Below the pieces are notes generated by a model, which saw only the letters and a program-made list of their open reading frames with translations, was not told the origin of the DNA and made no database searches. The translations under genes were made by a program, and so were the position numbers. This document shows, one piece after another, positions 1 through 10,257 of a stretch of DNA of 64,000 nucleotides (its first letter is position 1; the number at the start of each line of letters is the position of its first letter). Source of the stretch: Diadophis punctatus similis (lineage: Eukaryota; Chordata; Lepidosauria; Squamata; Dipsadidae); NCBI GenBank assembly GCA_023053685.1, contig JALIGW010000025.1, forward strand, positions 10,003,953 to 10,067,952. Direction: 5' to 3'.

Positions 1-54
1 GAGAGGGCTGGAAAGCACTATGAAGCGGTATATAAGTCTAAGTGCTATTGCTAT
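1..54 (+). mobile_element. 3' end of a tRNA-derived SINE
   Basis: The block with 'aagcggtatataagtctaag' matches the tail of the SINE seen at 52012-52150 (there 'gaggcggtatataaatctc'). The head lies before the window. It abuts the GC-rich leader of the DIRS-like element. Confidence 0.65.
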
Positions 55-436
55 TTTCGGCCGCCCCAGCAGATCCCCAGGTCTGCAAGGCCACGTCGCC
101 AGGCCGCTCCCCCAGGGGAATCCCTGTCAGGCCTTCTTCGGCTGGCGAGCAGATCGGGCGCTCCTAAATTGGCGCGAACGGCCGTTTCCAAGCAGATAAG
201 GCGACGTCACCGGCGGCCATCTTGGAAAGACGAATCCCTGCTCGCTGATTGGACTGCGACTTTGGTGACGTCAGCAGGCTGCCGGGGGATCCTAACGCCG
301 CCCGCTCATCAGCTGGGGAGCGCGCGCACGCGCAGTGCGTTCCTCTCCCCCCGCCGAGCTCAAGCGCAGGAGAAGCGGCTGGCAGATAGCCGCAGCAGAT
401 AAATAAACTTTGTTTTTGACTGTGTGGTGTCTACTC
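55..436 (+). promoter_or_regulatory. CpG-rich leader/promoter-like region of the DIRS-like element
   Basis: This stretch is much richer in GC and CpG than its surroundings. Visible sites are a CRE-like GACGTCAC at 202-209, a YY1-like GCCATCTTGG near 217-226, an inverted CCAAT box (ATTGG, 248-252), a perfect CRE TGACGTCA at 266-273 and an alternating GC tract with GCGCACGCGC near 323-334. An AT-rich 'ataaataaactt' lies at 399-410 just before the gag start. The combination resembles a TATA-less vertebrate promoter. Activity is inferred, not shown. Confidence 0.5.
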
Positions 437-2224
437 ATGGCGGAAGGTGCAGGCAAGCAGGGGAAGGCAAAGGCCAAATCGGCCAGACCCATTCCACCTG
501 AGGAACCCGCCGAAGCTTCCCAACTGCCGCGTACCACCAACGACAGCAGGGATCGCTCCCCCATTCACACACCTCCCCCTGCCAAGCCAAAGAAGTCTTC
601 CAAGGCTTCTTCCAGGGGAGATGGGCATAAGGGGGCGTCCAACAAGCATGCAGGGGATACTGAGGTGCCCCACCATGGCACCCCCCGCTCCCATGCCACT
701 CCAGGGCACCACCCCAAAGGACCCCTGCCAGGGGATCCCAGCCATGGAAAAAAACCAAGTCACTCACCTGAGAACGTTTCCCTCGATGGACCCAATGTCC
801 TTTTACGGGAGGGCGACGTGTGGGGTGCCTCCCAGGTTCAGGAGATGAACACTCGGCGCAGGTCCTCTTCCAGCGTCCATGATGACCCGTTGGAGGACCC
901 TGCGGTGCAACAACGAATGAACGAGGCCATTCAACGTGGCATCGAGGCCGCGGTCAGGGCAATGGCGCGCCCTTCTCAATCCATCCCACCACCGCGCAGG
1001 GCCGACTCACCTCCCCCTGTCCCGGCGCCGGTCCCCTCCGATGAGATTGAGGACGATGAGTACTCCATCCACAGTTCCCCCATTCCAGCTGGGGACCTAG
1101 ATAGGGAGGAAGGGGAACTCGATGAATTGCCTGCTGCCGGAGAACAGCTCCACCCTCAGCTGTCAGATGATGAGGACTTGGCCCCAGAGCCGTCGACTTC
1201 CACCGCTCTTTTCCACCCTAGCCTTTTCCGCTCTCTACTACACAAGGCTAAGGCAACGGCCAACATCCCTTCATTGGCATCCGATCCCCAGACTGCATCG
1301 GAACAGGGCGACCCCATATTTGGAGAGGCGTCCACGTCTCCCATGGAGGTAATCCCCACGCCCACTTTATTCGTCGAGGCGGTGACGAAACAATGGCAAT
1401 CCCCTGCCACGGGTCCTTCCCCCACAAACCTCGACAAACGCTACTTTAACGTCTCTTCTCGACTGGCCCAGCACCTGCCAGTTCCAGACGTCGATCCACC
1501 CGTGTTGGCTCTCTATTCCAACGCTCCCGTTCTAGGGGATCCGGACGACCTCCTACGCCCGGAGGAACGCCGTGTGGAATCTATCCTCCAACGCAATCAC
1601 CAGGCGGCCGCATGGGCGGTCAGAGCATCAACAACCGCGTCCTTCTTTTGCCGGACCTCCCTAAAATGGTTACATGGTCTGCAAGACCATATCCCTCAGG
1701 CCGACACAAGGGCGCACCAAGATATAAACAAGTTAATTGCTGCCGCCCAGTTCGCCTCCGACTCCACCTTGCAGGCAGGACGATTCGCGGCCAGAGCAAT
1801 GGGCACAGCGGTTGTGGCCAGGAGGATGCACTGGCTCCGCAGCTGGCCAGCTGACCTGCGACACAAATGGAAGCTAGCCGCAGCCCCGATTTCGGGTCAG
1901 TCGCTGTTCGGTCCGGCCCTCGACCGCATTACTACTGAGAATAAGGACAAGAGGAAAGTTCTTCCCTCCTACACGAAGAAGTCCTACAACAAGGCCACTC
2001 CCTATCGTCGGGGGTCCAGAGCCTCTGACACTCCTTACAGTAGATACCAGAACCAATACCAATCTGGCCAGGGTCAATACGGGCCTTCCCAACCTCAGTA
2101 CGGGACTTCCCAGAACTCCTATGGGTCACGGCAACGCTCGTCCGTCGACCGGCCTTTCCGGGGTGGGCAAACCAAACGGCCCTTTAGAGGAGCCGGTGGT
2201 CGCCCTTACCGCCGGTACAAGTAG
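437..2224 (+). CDS. Gag-like ORF1 of DIRS-like element (LAP2alpha-type domain)
   Basis: A 595-codon open frame. The frame is open further upstream only through non-ATG codons; the first ATG is 437, so I start there. The N-terminal ~300 residues are rich in Pro, Ser and acidic stretches and look disordered. Residues ~375-510 form an alanine-rich helical segment ending in a WLRSWPADLRHKW motif followed by SLFGPALDRI, a pattern typical of DIRS1 gag proteins and of the related LAP2alpha C-terminal domain. The last ~75 residues are rich in Tyr, Gln, Gly and Arg (QY/GS repeats, then RPFRGG) and may bind nucleic acid. There is no internal stop or frameshift, which is unusual beside a deleted polymerase. 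It overlaps the RT frame by about 100 bases. The family is established; a host function is not supported by anything visible. Confidence 0.8.
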   Translation: MAEGAGKQGKAKAKSARPIPPEEPAEASQLPRTTNDSRDRSPIHTPPPAKPKKSSKASSRGDGHKGASNKHAGDTEVPHHGTPRSHATPGHHPKGPLPGDPSHGKKPSHSPENVSLDGPNVLLREGDVWGASQVQEMNTRRRSSSSVHDDPLEDPAVQQRMNEAIQRGIEAAVRAMARPSQSIPPPRRADSPPPVPAPVPSDEIEDDEYSIHSSPIPAGDLDREEGELDELPAAGEQLHPQLSDDEDLAPEPSTSTALFHPSLFRSLLHKAKATANIPSLASDPQTASEQGDPIFGEASTSPMEVIPTPTLFVEAVTKQWQSPATGPSPTNLDKRYFNVSSRLAQHLPVPDVDPPVLALYSNAPVLGDPDDLLRPEERRVESILQRNHQAAAWAVRASTTASFFCRTSLKWLHGLQDHIPQADTRAHQDINKLIAAAQFASDSTLQAGRFAARAMGTAVVARRMHWLRSWPADLRHKWKLAAAPISGQSLFGPALDRITTENKDKRKVLPSYTKKSYNKATPYRRGSRASDTPYSRYQNQYQSGQGQYGPSQPQYGTSQNSYGSRQRSSVDRPFRGGQTKRPFRGAGGRPYRRYK

Positions 2225-2864
2225 ATGTGACCCGATCCCTCCCATTGGGGGTCGACTGGCATTCTTTGCCAGTCGGTGGGAGGAAATCACCAATGACGCA
2301 TGGGTTTTACAAACCCTGTCGACAGGTCTGTACCTGGAGTTTATCTCCACCCCTCCGAGGTTTTTCTTACGTTGCCCCTTGTCTTCCAACATTTCCAAAC
2401 GCGTCCTCGTAGATCAGGCAATCCAGCACCTGTTGGACATTAGAGCCATCCAACGGGTGCCCGAGGACCAGCAGGGGCAAGGATTTTATTCCATCTTGTT
2501 TGTGGTTCCAAAATCCTCGGGGGGATGGAGAGCAATTCTCGATCTGAAACGCCTTAACAGATACGTGAGGTACAGAAAATTCAAGATGCACACCCTGCAA
2601 TCAATTCTGGCGGGCATTAGGTGCGGCGACTTACTCGCCTCAATTGACTTGACGGAGGCCTACCTCCATATTCCAATTCACGCATCCCATCGCCAATACC
2701 TCAGATTTTGCTATGCAGGGGTGCATTATGAATACCAGGCGTTGCCCTTCGGCCTGTCATCAGCGCCAAGGGTATTCACCAAGGTTCTGGCCGCCTTGAC
2801 AGCCCACCTCAGGGCTATCCCCAACACCACATATAGCTTTATAGGTGATACCTCCCATCTTTAA
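2121..2864 (+). pseudogene. DIRS-like reverse transcriptase, N-terminal part only
   Basis: A 247-codon frame starting at an ATG inside the 3' end of the gag ORF, shifted in frame as in DIRS polyproteins. It shows LTR/DIRS-type RT motifs: a basic fingers motif around VPKSSGGWRAILDLKRLN (residues ~130-147), motif A SIDLTEAYLHIPI with the first catalytic Asp (~residue 174) and motif B LPFGLSSAPRVF (~207-218). The expected motif C (YxDD) is absent or degenerate: the frame ends FIGDTSHL and stops. Thumb, RNase H and recombinase are missing, so this is a dead polymerase fragment. Confidence 0.8.
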
Positions 2865-3222
2865 TTGCAATGGAAGTGCAGCTCTTGAAGTAGTGGTGTT
2901 CTACAGGTATAACAAGAAATGCCATAAACTGTCTGTGTTGCTGTGTTCTAGACCCTTGTACTGCACAGTGAATTGCACTAATCCAAATGGGAGGTAACTA
3001 AAATATGAGTCACCGTGAACAAGGCCTCCTGGTCCAGGAATTGACATGTTCAATGCACAGGTCAGCTCTGTACCAAGGCCTTCTTTTCCTACAATTTTGG
3101 GAACAAGACCAAAGGTATTCAGGTTTATTAGACCCATTGATGTCTTCTGGAGGAGGGGGTGGACAACCCTCTCTTGCAAGGTGGGCAGAACCACCCCTTC
3201 CTGCAGAGAAGCATTCAGCATT
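2865..3222. other. Unassigned sequence after the DIRS truncation
   Basis: AT-richer sequence with no family I recognise and no convincing coding frame. It contains the break with the DIRS element on its left and runs into a target duplication on its right. Confidence 0.4.
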
Positions 3223-3230
3223 GCATAGAC

Positions 3231-3754
3231 CAGTGATGGCGAACCTTTTTTGGCTCGGGTGCCAAAAGGCTGTGTGTGCGATATCGTGCGTGTGCCCACA
3301 CCCATAATGCAATGCCATCACCCCCGCCACAATCCCTGCGCTGTCCCCCCGTGCATGCACACACACACCCCTGATGCCCCCCACCCCCGTGCATGCGCAC
3401 AGGCCTCACTGAAGTCTCTGGACTTCCGGTAGGCGCATTGGGCTGTCTTTCGCTCTCCCCAGGATTCAGGAAATCCTCCTGAAGCCTGAGGAAAGCAAAA
3501 AATGGCCCAACAGGCCAACTGGAAGTTCGGAAACAAACTTCCGGTTGGCCCGTTGGGGCGTTTTCACCATCCCCAGGGTTCAGGGGGCTTTCCTGAAGCC
3601 TGGGGAGAGCGAAAATGGCCAAAAAGAAGGCCGAAAATCAGCTGGCCAATGCTCGCATGTGCGTTAGAGCTGACATAGGGCAATACCTCGGGTGCCCTCA
3701 GATATGGCTCTGGGTGCCACCTGTGGCATGCGTGCCATAGGTTCGCCATCACTG
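3231..3754. mobile_element. hAT-type MITE, family 'CAGTGATGGCGAACC', with 8-bp TSD
   Basis: The ends are inverted copies (CAGTGATGGCGAACC and GGTTCGCCATCACTG) and the element is flanked by the exact 8-bp duplication GCATAGAC at 3223-3230 and 3755-3762. It is 524 bp with no transposase frame. Two related blocks (about 3479-3510 and 3594-3622) repeat 'gaagcctg(a/g)gga(a/g)agc', each preceded by a partly complementary block, so the interior can fold. Confidence 0.92.
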
Positions 3755-3954
3755 GCATAGACTCAGCCACATCTCACTTCCCAAGAGATCTGGAAAGATA
3801 GCAATCTAAAACACAAGTGGTCAAACTCACAGGTCCATGGATCCTCTCACTTCACCAAATCCAACACAATATTCCCAGGTAATTGGACACAACTGAACAG
3901 CCAGATAACTGTTCAGGCAGATTCCAAACCCATGTGAATCTAAGTGACTTTTGT

Positions 3955-4060
3955 GAATGAAGGCAAATATACGTGTCCCAGGATAATATTGTAGGTTCCA
4001 ATCGGTCACTGGGACCAGAGTTTTTATTCTTTCAGACTTTCACACTCATGCTGAGCAGGG
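3955..4060. repeat. Dispersed repeat, related to 37645-37790
   Basis: The block 'gtcccaggataat' followed by 'ccaatc..gtca..gggaccagag..ttt' recurs in the same orientation at 37668-37730. I cannot name the family; a Penelope-like or LINE 3' region is possible. Confidence 0.5.
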
Positions 4061-4156
4061 AACTTCTCTCTCCAGAATGTCTCCAGCAGGAGACACCAGC
4101 AACTCTGGTCCCAGTGACCGACTCAAATTGGACCAAGTGTCTTTATACAACAGAAG

Positions 4157-4385
4157 CTTAGAATACAGATCATTCTCAACTTAAACCACAATTGGTAACA
4201 GAATTTCCATTACTGAGCAAGGTAGGTAAGTCAGTCATGCCTGATTTTACAATCTTTTTTGTCACAGTTGTTAAGAGAATCACCGCAGTTAGGTGAATCA
4301 CACAGTTATTAAATGAATCCAGCTTCCCCATTGACTTGGCTTGTTTTAAGTTGGCTGGAAAGGTTGGAAGTACCAATTATTTCTT
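4157..4385. mobile_element. Degraded TA-type MITE fragment
   Basis: It carries 'cacagttgttaag', 'aatcaccgcagtt' and 'cttccccattgact' in the same order as the fuller copies at 33791-34163 and 38731-39120, but one end is not recognisable. Confidence 0.6.
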
Positions 4386-4436
4386 GCGATGGATCTAATC
4401 CTCCCCTTCCCCTTGCTAGGTCATTCTTTTAAAAAG

Positions 4437-4839
4437 TGTCAGGGTTCCCCAGATGCCCTAATTAAATCATGAGTCTTGAGCCAAGCTTCAAAAGAAATCC
4501 AGTTATTTATTAGGAACTTCATGTCGGCATATTCCAAGTGAAGCCAACTCTGATCTCACTTAATTCATGCCCCGGCTCTGACCCTGTTCTCCCCTCCCCC
4601 CAAGATGTGTCATCAATCACATCAGTCATCACCCCAATGAAGCAATTTCATGGATTGTAGAAGTCCCTCCCTCCGGCCACTGTGGGTCTCCATGGAGATG
4701 GCCTTGACATAGAGATGGCTGGAATGTGCTTTTGTTTTGACTGAAGTGCAATTCCCTCGCTGCAGCTGTGAGGCTCGGTTCCCCATCCCCCTGCCTATGG
4801 CAACTCGAGAACAGGTCAGAAATGCTTCACAAGTTGACA
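4437..4839 (-). mobile_element. Solo LTR, LTR family A
   Basis: The segment runs TGTCAGGG...AAGTTGACA, has the 5'-TG..CA-3' ends of an LTR and is flanked by aaaag/aagag (4 of 5 bases match). A polyadenylation signal AATAAA reads on the minus strand near the left end, giving orientation. It aligns in order with 15742-16097 and shares its ends with 25660-26027. No internal retroviral or Gypsy genes adjoin it. Confidence 0.75.
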
Positions 4840-6423
4840 AAGAGAACACTACTAGACCAAAAATAATATGAGTGCACCTCAGGTTGATTTTCTCTAAAAT
4901 TTCCTTATATTTTCTGTGCTAGGCTATATAGTTCAAGGAAAATCCCTTGGAAATAGCCTTGTATCTTACCTGGTAGGTTAAAGTACAGTAACTAAGTCAA
5001 TGCTTCATTTTACTTAACAAAGCAATTATTATTTCTAATTTCTTGCTATCTGACTTTTTTTAAAGTATATTTTTTGACTGAAAACTGAATAGATTAAGTC
5101 TCTGAGTGATCTTCCTTATGTAATAGATTGGTGGGTGTATGCATTTACTTAGTTCTTAAGTAAACAAAGGGAAACTCTGAGAAAGGACCTCCATTTCTCT
5201 AAAGACAGAACTCTCGATGCTTCATATTTAGACTGAGAAATAATAAGTATTATTAAGCTTGCAAACGGTGGTAGTACTATATATTTACCGCAGGAACACA
5301 CAGCAAAGGGTACAACTTAATAAATATGGTAAAGGAGAAATGTGAGAAATTAGGTTGTGTGGACAAAATTGATTTCACAGGAATAGGATCACAATGAGGG
5401 CTTAGGCTAATGAATTGGGCAATCAAACTTGCTAAGATGAAGGAGAATCTCATTGGAATTTGAGTCTTATGGCTGAAGCAAGCTTCATAAAATTGAAATG
5501 GACAACTGAGGAAGGGGGATCTGCATGCCTACCCAAAGTTTTTCACTGAACTAAGTTGCGCTTCACAGTATCCCCTGAGAAATATATTCTTCAAAGGGTT
5601 ACTTGCTGCTTCTTCAACCGTATGCTTTTCCCCTGTTGACATCAGCATTAAATGTTCTGGCAAAGTTGTTCTTAGCAATGGTTAAATATGCATCCTGTAA
5701 ACAAATTAATTAAAACTTTACTTAGAGTTGGATGGATGAAAAATTTATTAACTTGGTTTTTTTTTTATAACTAGGACAGAAAGAATGTGCGAGTAAGAAA
5801 ATGAATATGGGAGAAGATAGAACTGAGAGATTTCTCCATCTGTTGTAGAAAGGCCTTGAATTAGCTCAATAGGTTGAGCTCTGTATCTTCAGTCAGGCTT
5901 GTGGTATTAATAGAAAACTGTCACCTCTCATTTCTGACAGATTCTTCACCTTTAATGGGTACAGGTACACTATAGTCCTCTCTTCACTAGTAATTAGGAC
6001 TATATGAATCAGATAAAACCCAGTATTAATCATCAGTTTGAATTTCTGCTTCAGTTTGAAGAGTCCATTAATTCAACTCAATTCAATATAAATGTTCATG
6101 TATGCATATGCACAAAAGGTTGCAGAATCACTAAATCAATTTGAAGCACCTAATATACTCAAAAAAGTGATTCCAAGAAGCTTTGCGCAATCCTATTGGA
6201 AACAGATGCACCTACTGTATTTGACTGGTAAAAGGGGATGAAAATATATTTACTGATAGGAGTTCTATTTCCCTGAGAAGCACGTGGCTTGCCTGGTACT
6301 CTCTCTTCTAATTTTTCCACACAACAAAGACATGGTGAGGTATGATAGTCTTGGAGACAGTGATGGCTTCAGGTTGCCCAATCTCCCAGTCTTAGTCCAA
6401 AACCTTAGTTGTTACACTTTTGT
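4840..6423. other. Gene-free AT-rich stretch
   Basis: I see no coding region, RNA gene or recognisable repeat here. All frames are short. Confidence 0.5.
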
Positions 6424-6545
6424 TGCTGCGTGTTCCTTCAAGTCAATTTTGACTCCTGATAACCAGTTAGATTAGTCTCTACATTTTTTTTACAGTATTT
6501 TCAAAAGTGATTAGACTTTCCTTTCTTCCTAGGGCTGAGAACAAG
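6424..6545 (-). mobile_element. Possible BovB/SINE 3' fragment
   Basis: The segment 'tcaagtcaattttgactcct' resembles the one at 22918-22940 in the BovB-like fragment. It is short and diverged. Confidence 0.35.
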
Positions 6546-7030
6546 TGGCTTCTCCAATTGAATTTTATCTAAACCTTCTTCTGACTTGGTACCTAAAGCA
6601 GGACTAGAAATGGATCTCCCAGTTCCTAATTTAGTGCCTTAATCTTGTCCCAAACTGTCTCTCATGATTATACTGAAGTGGCCTGAAATCAGGTTGGATT
6701 GTTTTTAATGAAGATTTCCAAATGTTGCAATGTTTTACAATCAACTGGATGGAAAGAATGGAAATGAATGGAATGTGAATTGTCAGATATGCCTATGCCT
6801 AAATATTTCTCCTTGGATATTAAGGAATAATAGAATTAATCAGAAGCTAAATCTTCTACAGTTCTGCTTCTCCTTTTCTGTTAGTCTATTCTTATTTTAG
6901 TTCCCTCTAATTTTTGTTCCATTTATCAGTTAAAAAATCAAATGCTAGACAGTATCAATCCTGAGACAGAAATATTATGACTTCAGATAATGTTTTTTCT
7001 GTCCTGCTGACTCTGCAACACTGCAAATAT
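6546..7030. other. Gene-free stretch
   Basis: AT-rich; nothing recognised. Confidence 0.4.
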
Positions 7031-7154
7031 TTCACACACATACACATACACATACACATACACGTACACATACACAAAGAGAGAGGGAGAGGGAGAGGGA
7101 GAGGGAGGGAGGGAGGGAGGGAGAGGGAGGGAGGGAGGGAGGGAGGGAGGGAGG

Positions 7155-7232
<78 letters not shown>
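7031..7232. repeat. (CATACA)n-(GAGAGG)n-(GGGA)n-(GA)n compound microsatellite
   Basis: Adjacent tracts of different units, the last a pure (GA)n of about 75 bp. The long frames across it are translation artefacts of the repeat. Confidence 0.95.
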
Positions 7233-7235
<3 letters not shown>

Positions 7236-7606
7236 TTAATTCCCAGCAGCACCAACCAAAAAGGACAATGATAAGCAATGCTAAGAATAATAATTTAGTA
7301 ATATTTGGAAGGAGGCATAAATTGTATATTGTTAGCATAAATGATTGATCTCCTTAAGATAAAGGAGAGGAGCCTGCTATGAAACACTGCAGTATCTAGA
7401 GACTTTCCCACTGAAAACTCTTGAAAGTACCAGTATGGCTGCAGCTTTCTTTAAAAACAATTGAAATGCCATCAGAAAGAGAAACAAGTTTGGAGGGAAG
7501 AAATGCGAAACTTCTTTCCTCTCTCTGCCAGTTTCTAAAGAAGAATGTTTACTTGGCAACAAAAGACAAAAGTATTATCAGCAACATTAACTGTGTTTGC
7601 ATATTG
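7233..7606. other. Gene-free stretch
   Basis: No feature recognised. Confidence 0.4.
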
Positions 7607-7614
7607 CCCTAAAT

Positions 7615-7671
7615 CAGTGATGGGCAACCGTTCTTCCTCAGAAATTCTGGGAGTTGAGTTGCTCATCTCTG
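7615..7671. mobile_element. 57-bp micro-MITE with 8-bp TSD
   Basis: CAGTGATGGGCAACC at the left and GTTGCTCATCTCTG at the right are imperfect inverted repeats. The exact duplication CCCTAAAT sits at 7607-7614 and 7672-7679. The termini resemble those of the 3231-3754 family. At 57 bp almost nothing but the ends remains. Confidence 0.8.
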
Positions 7672-7679
7672 CCCTAAAT

Positions 7680-8548
7680 CATAAACCATGCTTTACAAAC
7701 TTCAGTGACTCAGTTCTGCAAACACACAAAAGCAAAACTAAACAAACCATAATGTTAAATGCATTTGCAGTTGAGTGAGCTTGTGATGAGAAAGAGGCTA
7801 GGTTTACCAGATTATATATTTCTATATCTAAGGATACAGGGCAAGGAATGACAATTTTGGAGTAGAGAAAACATATACTGTACTTAGCCAAATCTAGACA
7901 TTTGGTGCTGACCTAAGATGTTACTCAAAATTTTGTGCCTATGTGCCTGAATTCCAGAAGCCTTCTCCAAACTGACAACCTTATATCAATATCATATCAG
8001 TCACTACAATGCATGTGATTTTGAAGATGGAACACTATCAATTGCATTTGTAATAACAATATTATTAGCTTGCTAGGTAAAGCCCATCATTGAAGGCACA
8101 GATAAAGATGCTTGGTTCTTAGTTTAAATCAGAACTGGACAATTGGAATCCTTGGTTCCGATGCAATTCTTTTTTAACCATTCTTTCCTGACCTAAAAAA
8201 AAATCTATTGTTTATTTACTGTGGGATTCCGAAGCGAGAAGTTATGTTCTCTTATAAATGTATTTAAATTTTTCTTTTTTATCTGCCTTATTATTTAGGA
8301 ATGTTTGAGCTTCAATAATAGTTTAAAAGGAGAAAGTCAAGAGGGAATGTATAGATTTGCTGGCAGGGTCATCTCTACTTGTTCTCCAACACTCGCACAA
8401 CAACTTTTTGTCAACTTCTAACGAAAGTTGTGCACGGCTTTGAAGGGGACCTGCAGTTCAACAGTGCTTCAATTAATTCTGTCCCCTGGAAGCAGATTGC
8501 CATACAAAAATGGGAATCTGCTTTGAAGTAGTTTATTGAAGCAAGTGG
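7680..8548. other. Gene-free AT-rich stretch
   Basis: No coding region or named repeat seen. Confidence 0.4.
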
Positions 8549-8556
8549 CTTTGGAG

Positions 8557-8816
8557 CAGAGGTGGGTCCCTGCCGGTTTGGACCGGTTCTATAGAACCAT
8601 TAGTAACTTGGCGCCCTGGGTCGCTGGAACCGGCAGCAACCCAGGCCTGCCACGCCCCCGAGCCGGTTATCTCGGCGGCGCCATAGGTGGCACCATCTTG
8701 TTTTTTGCTTCTGCGCATGTGCAGAAGCTTTGTTTTTAGTACTGTGCAATGCGCGCCCGCCCGCGTGGTGCGTCCCTGAGCGAACCGGCGGTAGAAGAAT
8801 CCAGAACCCACCCCTG
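8557..8816. mobile_element. hAT-type MITE, 'CAGRGGTGGGT' family
   Basis: Inverted ends CAGAGGTGGGT and ACCCACCCCTG are flanked by CTTTGGAG / CTTTGTAG (7 of 8). It has no coding capacity. An internal CTGCGCATGTGCAG near 8711-8724 is close to an NRF1 site. Related copies: 21345-21658 and 51768-52425. Confidence 0.88.
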
Positions 8817-9216
8817 CTTTGTAGCCTGTCACGCAGTGATTTTATGTTGCCTGTTACATGTATATGCAGGGAGATGCATCCCTATCAAATATAATGGTTT
8901 ATTCCTGAGCACGTGATTAATGTTCCTAGTACGCATGTGTACATTCCATTCATTCCTTTTGTTCTCTGCTTCTGACGAAGCAGCATCTCTTTTATATAGC
9001 CAATATGTGATTTCTTATTTTTGTATCAAAATAAATATTTTATATATTAGAGTTATAATGCGGTTTATTTTGACAATGTCAGAGTTCCAGGAAAAGATTC
9101 ATTTCGCCTCTGATAAGAGTAATTCTTATCTCAACAGAGCCCCTTTTCATTTCTCCTGGGGTTGTTATGGAAAAGCTATAGTATTTCGATTCTAAATATG
9201 GGGAATGCTAGCAATG
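8817..9216. other. Gene-free stretch
   Basis: AT-rich; nothing recognised. Confidence 0.4.
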
Positions 9217-9372
<156 letters not shown>

Positions 9373-10257
9373 ATGGTGTGGTGATCTGACCTTGACATGG
9401 ATAGCCACTCAATGAGTTTTACGATTGCATTAAAATTTCTGCCCATCTGATCTCTTTTGGGGTCACAAAGCTAACTTAACTTTGGGTTTGGTTCATTTTT
9501 TTCAGGTCTCACTGATTGTAATGTAATCAGCCACATTTCTCTTGCGCTAATAGAATTATACACTCAGCTTTTTGACACTCTGAACATTGGCTCGGCGTTG
9601 ACCAGTCTGGTACATACTTTGGGATCATTACTTCCGCTTAAATTATGCATAATTGGGCCTAAATGAATGGCTAGATTCGTTAGTGGCTTTCACTATTAGG
9701 CTGTGAACCTAAACATTAACTGTTGTTGAGGAAAAGAGACAAATAAAGCTGTGAAACCAGCTTCTCTTTCCATGGCTGCCTGTTTCTGCAGCATTGTACT
9801 TCTTCTAGCCTGTTTCTACTACCTTTGCTGACTCACATACCAGCTCCTTCAAATCCCAATGCAATGAAGTCTGGCCGCTTAAAAAGTGTCCTTCTCAGGA
9901 AGAGCTGAGCTTGTCAGGTAGCTATGCTAATCCCCCTGTCATCCAGTAATAGGAAGCAAAATATACCATTTTCTAAAGGTTATCCAAGAAGAGATCAAGT
10001 TCTGTCAATCTGCTCTGACTGGTTTGGCTCTGCATCAAAGCCCTTGAGGAAAGGGTCTTTTGCAGGAAGAAACATCAACCCTCCTGTCATCTCAGAAAAC
10101 CAGAGAGCAAAGTAACTCAGAGTAACTCAGAGTATCCTATAATAGTCATTCAAAGTAAGTGGAGCAGAGCATTCTTATTTTAAACCATTTTGATTATTTT
10201 CTTTCTTTCTTGTTAATTTAAGAATATGCCATCTTTGATGCTGGTTCAACGCCAATC
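9373..10257. other. Gene-free stretch
   Basis: Mixed-composition sequence without a recognised repeat or coding region. A homeodomain-like AT core (attatgcataatt) lies near 9641-9653. Confidence 0.4.

Larger units (their letters stand above)
55..2864 (+). mobile_element. DIRS-like retrotransposon, 3' truncated
   Basis: A GC-rich leader is followed by a gag-like ORF and an overlapping reverse transcriptase ORF in another frame, the order seen in vertebrate DIRS1-like elements. The polymerase stops near its active-site motif at about 2850. The sequence then changes to AT-richer DNA, so the rest of RT, RNase H, the tyrosine recombinase and the 3' inverted repeats are missing. Without its own recombinase the copy should not move unaided. 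The assignment rests on the gag and RT sequences; I could not verify terminal repeats because the other end is gone. Confidence 0.8.

Noticed and set aside
410..436. Upstream start of the gag frame at 410
   Set aside because: The codon is TTG; the first ATG is at 437.
6955..7348. Long frames of Ser-Leu or Arg-Glu repeats on both strands
   Set aside because: They are translations of (GA)n and (GGGA)n microsatellites; the same holds at 9162-9446, 19592-20056, 38444-38632, 45151-45373, 54408-55004, 55706-56080, 56727-57403, 59489-59839, 60384-60716 and 62076-62414.
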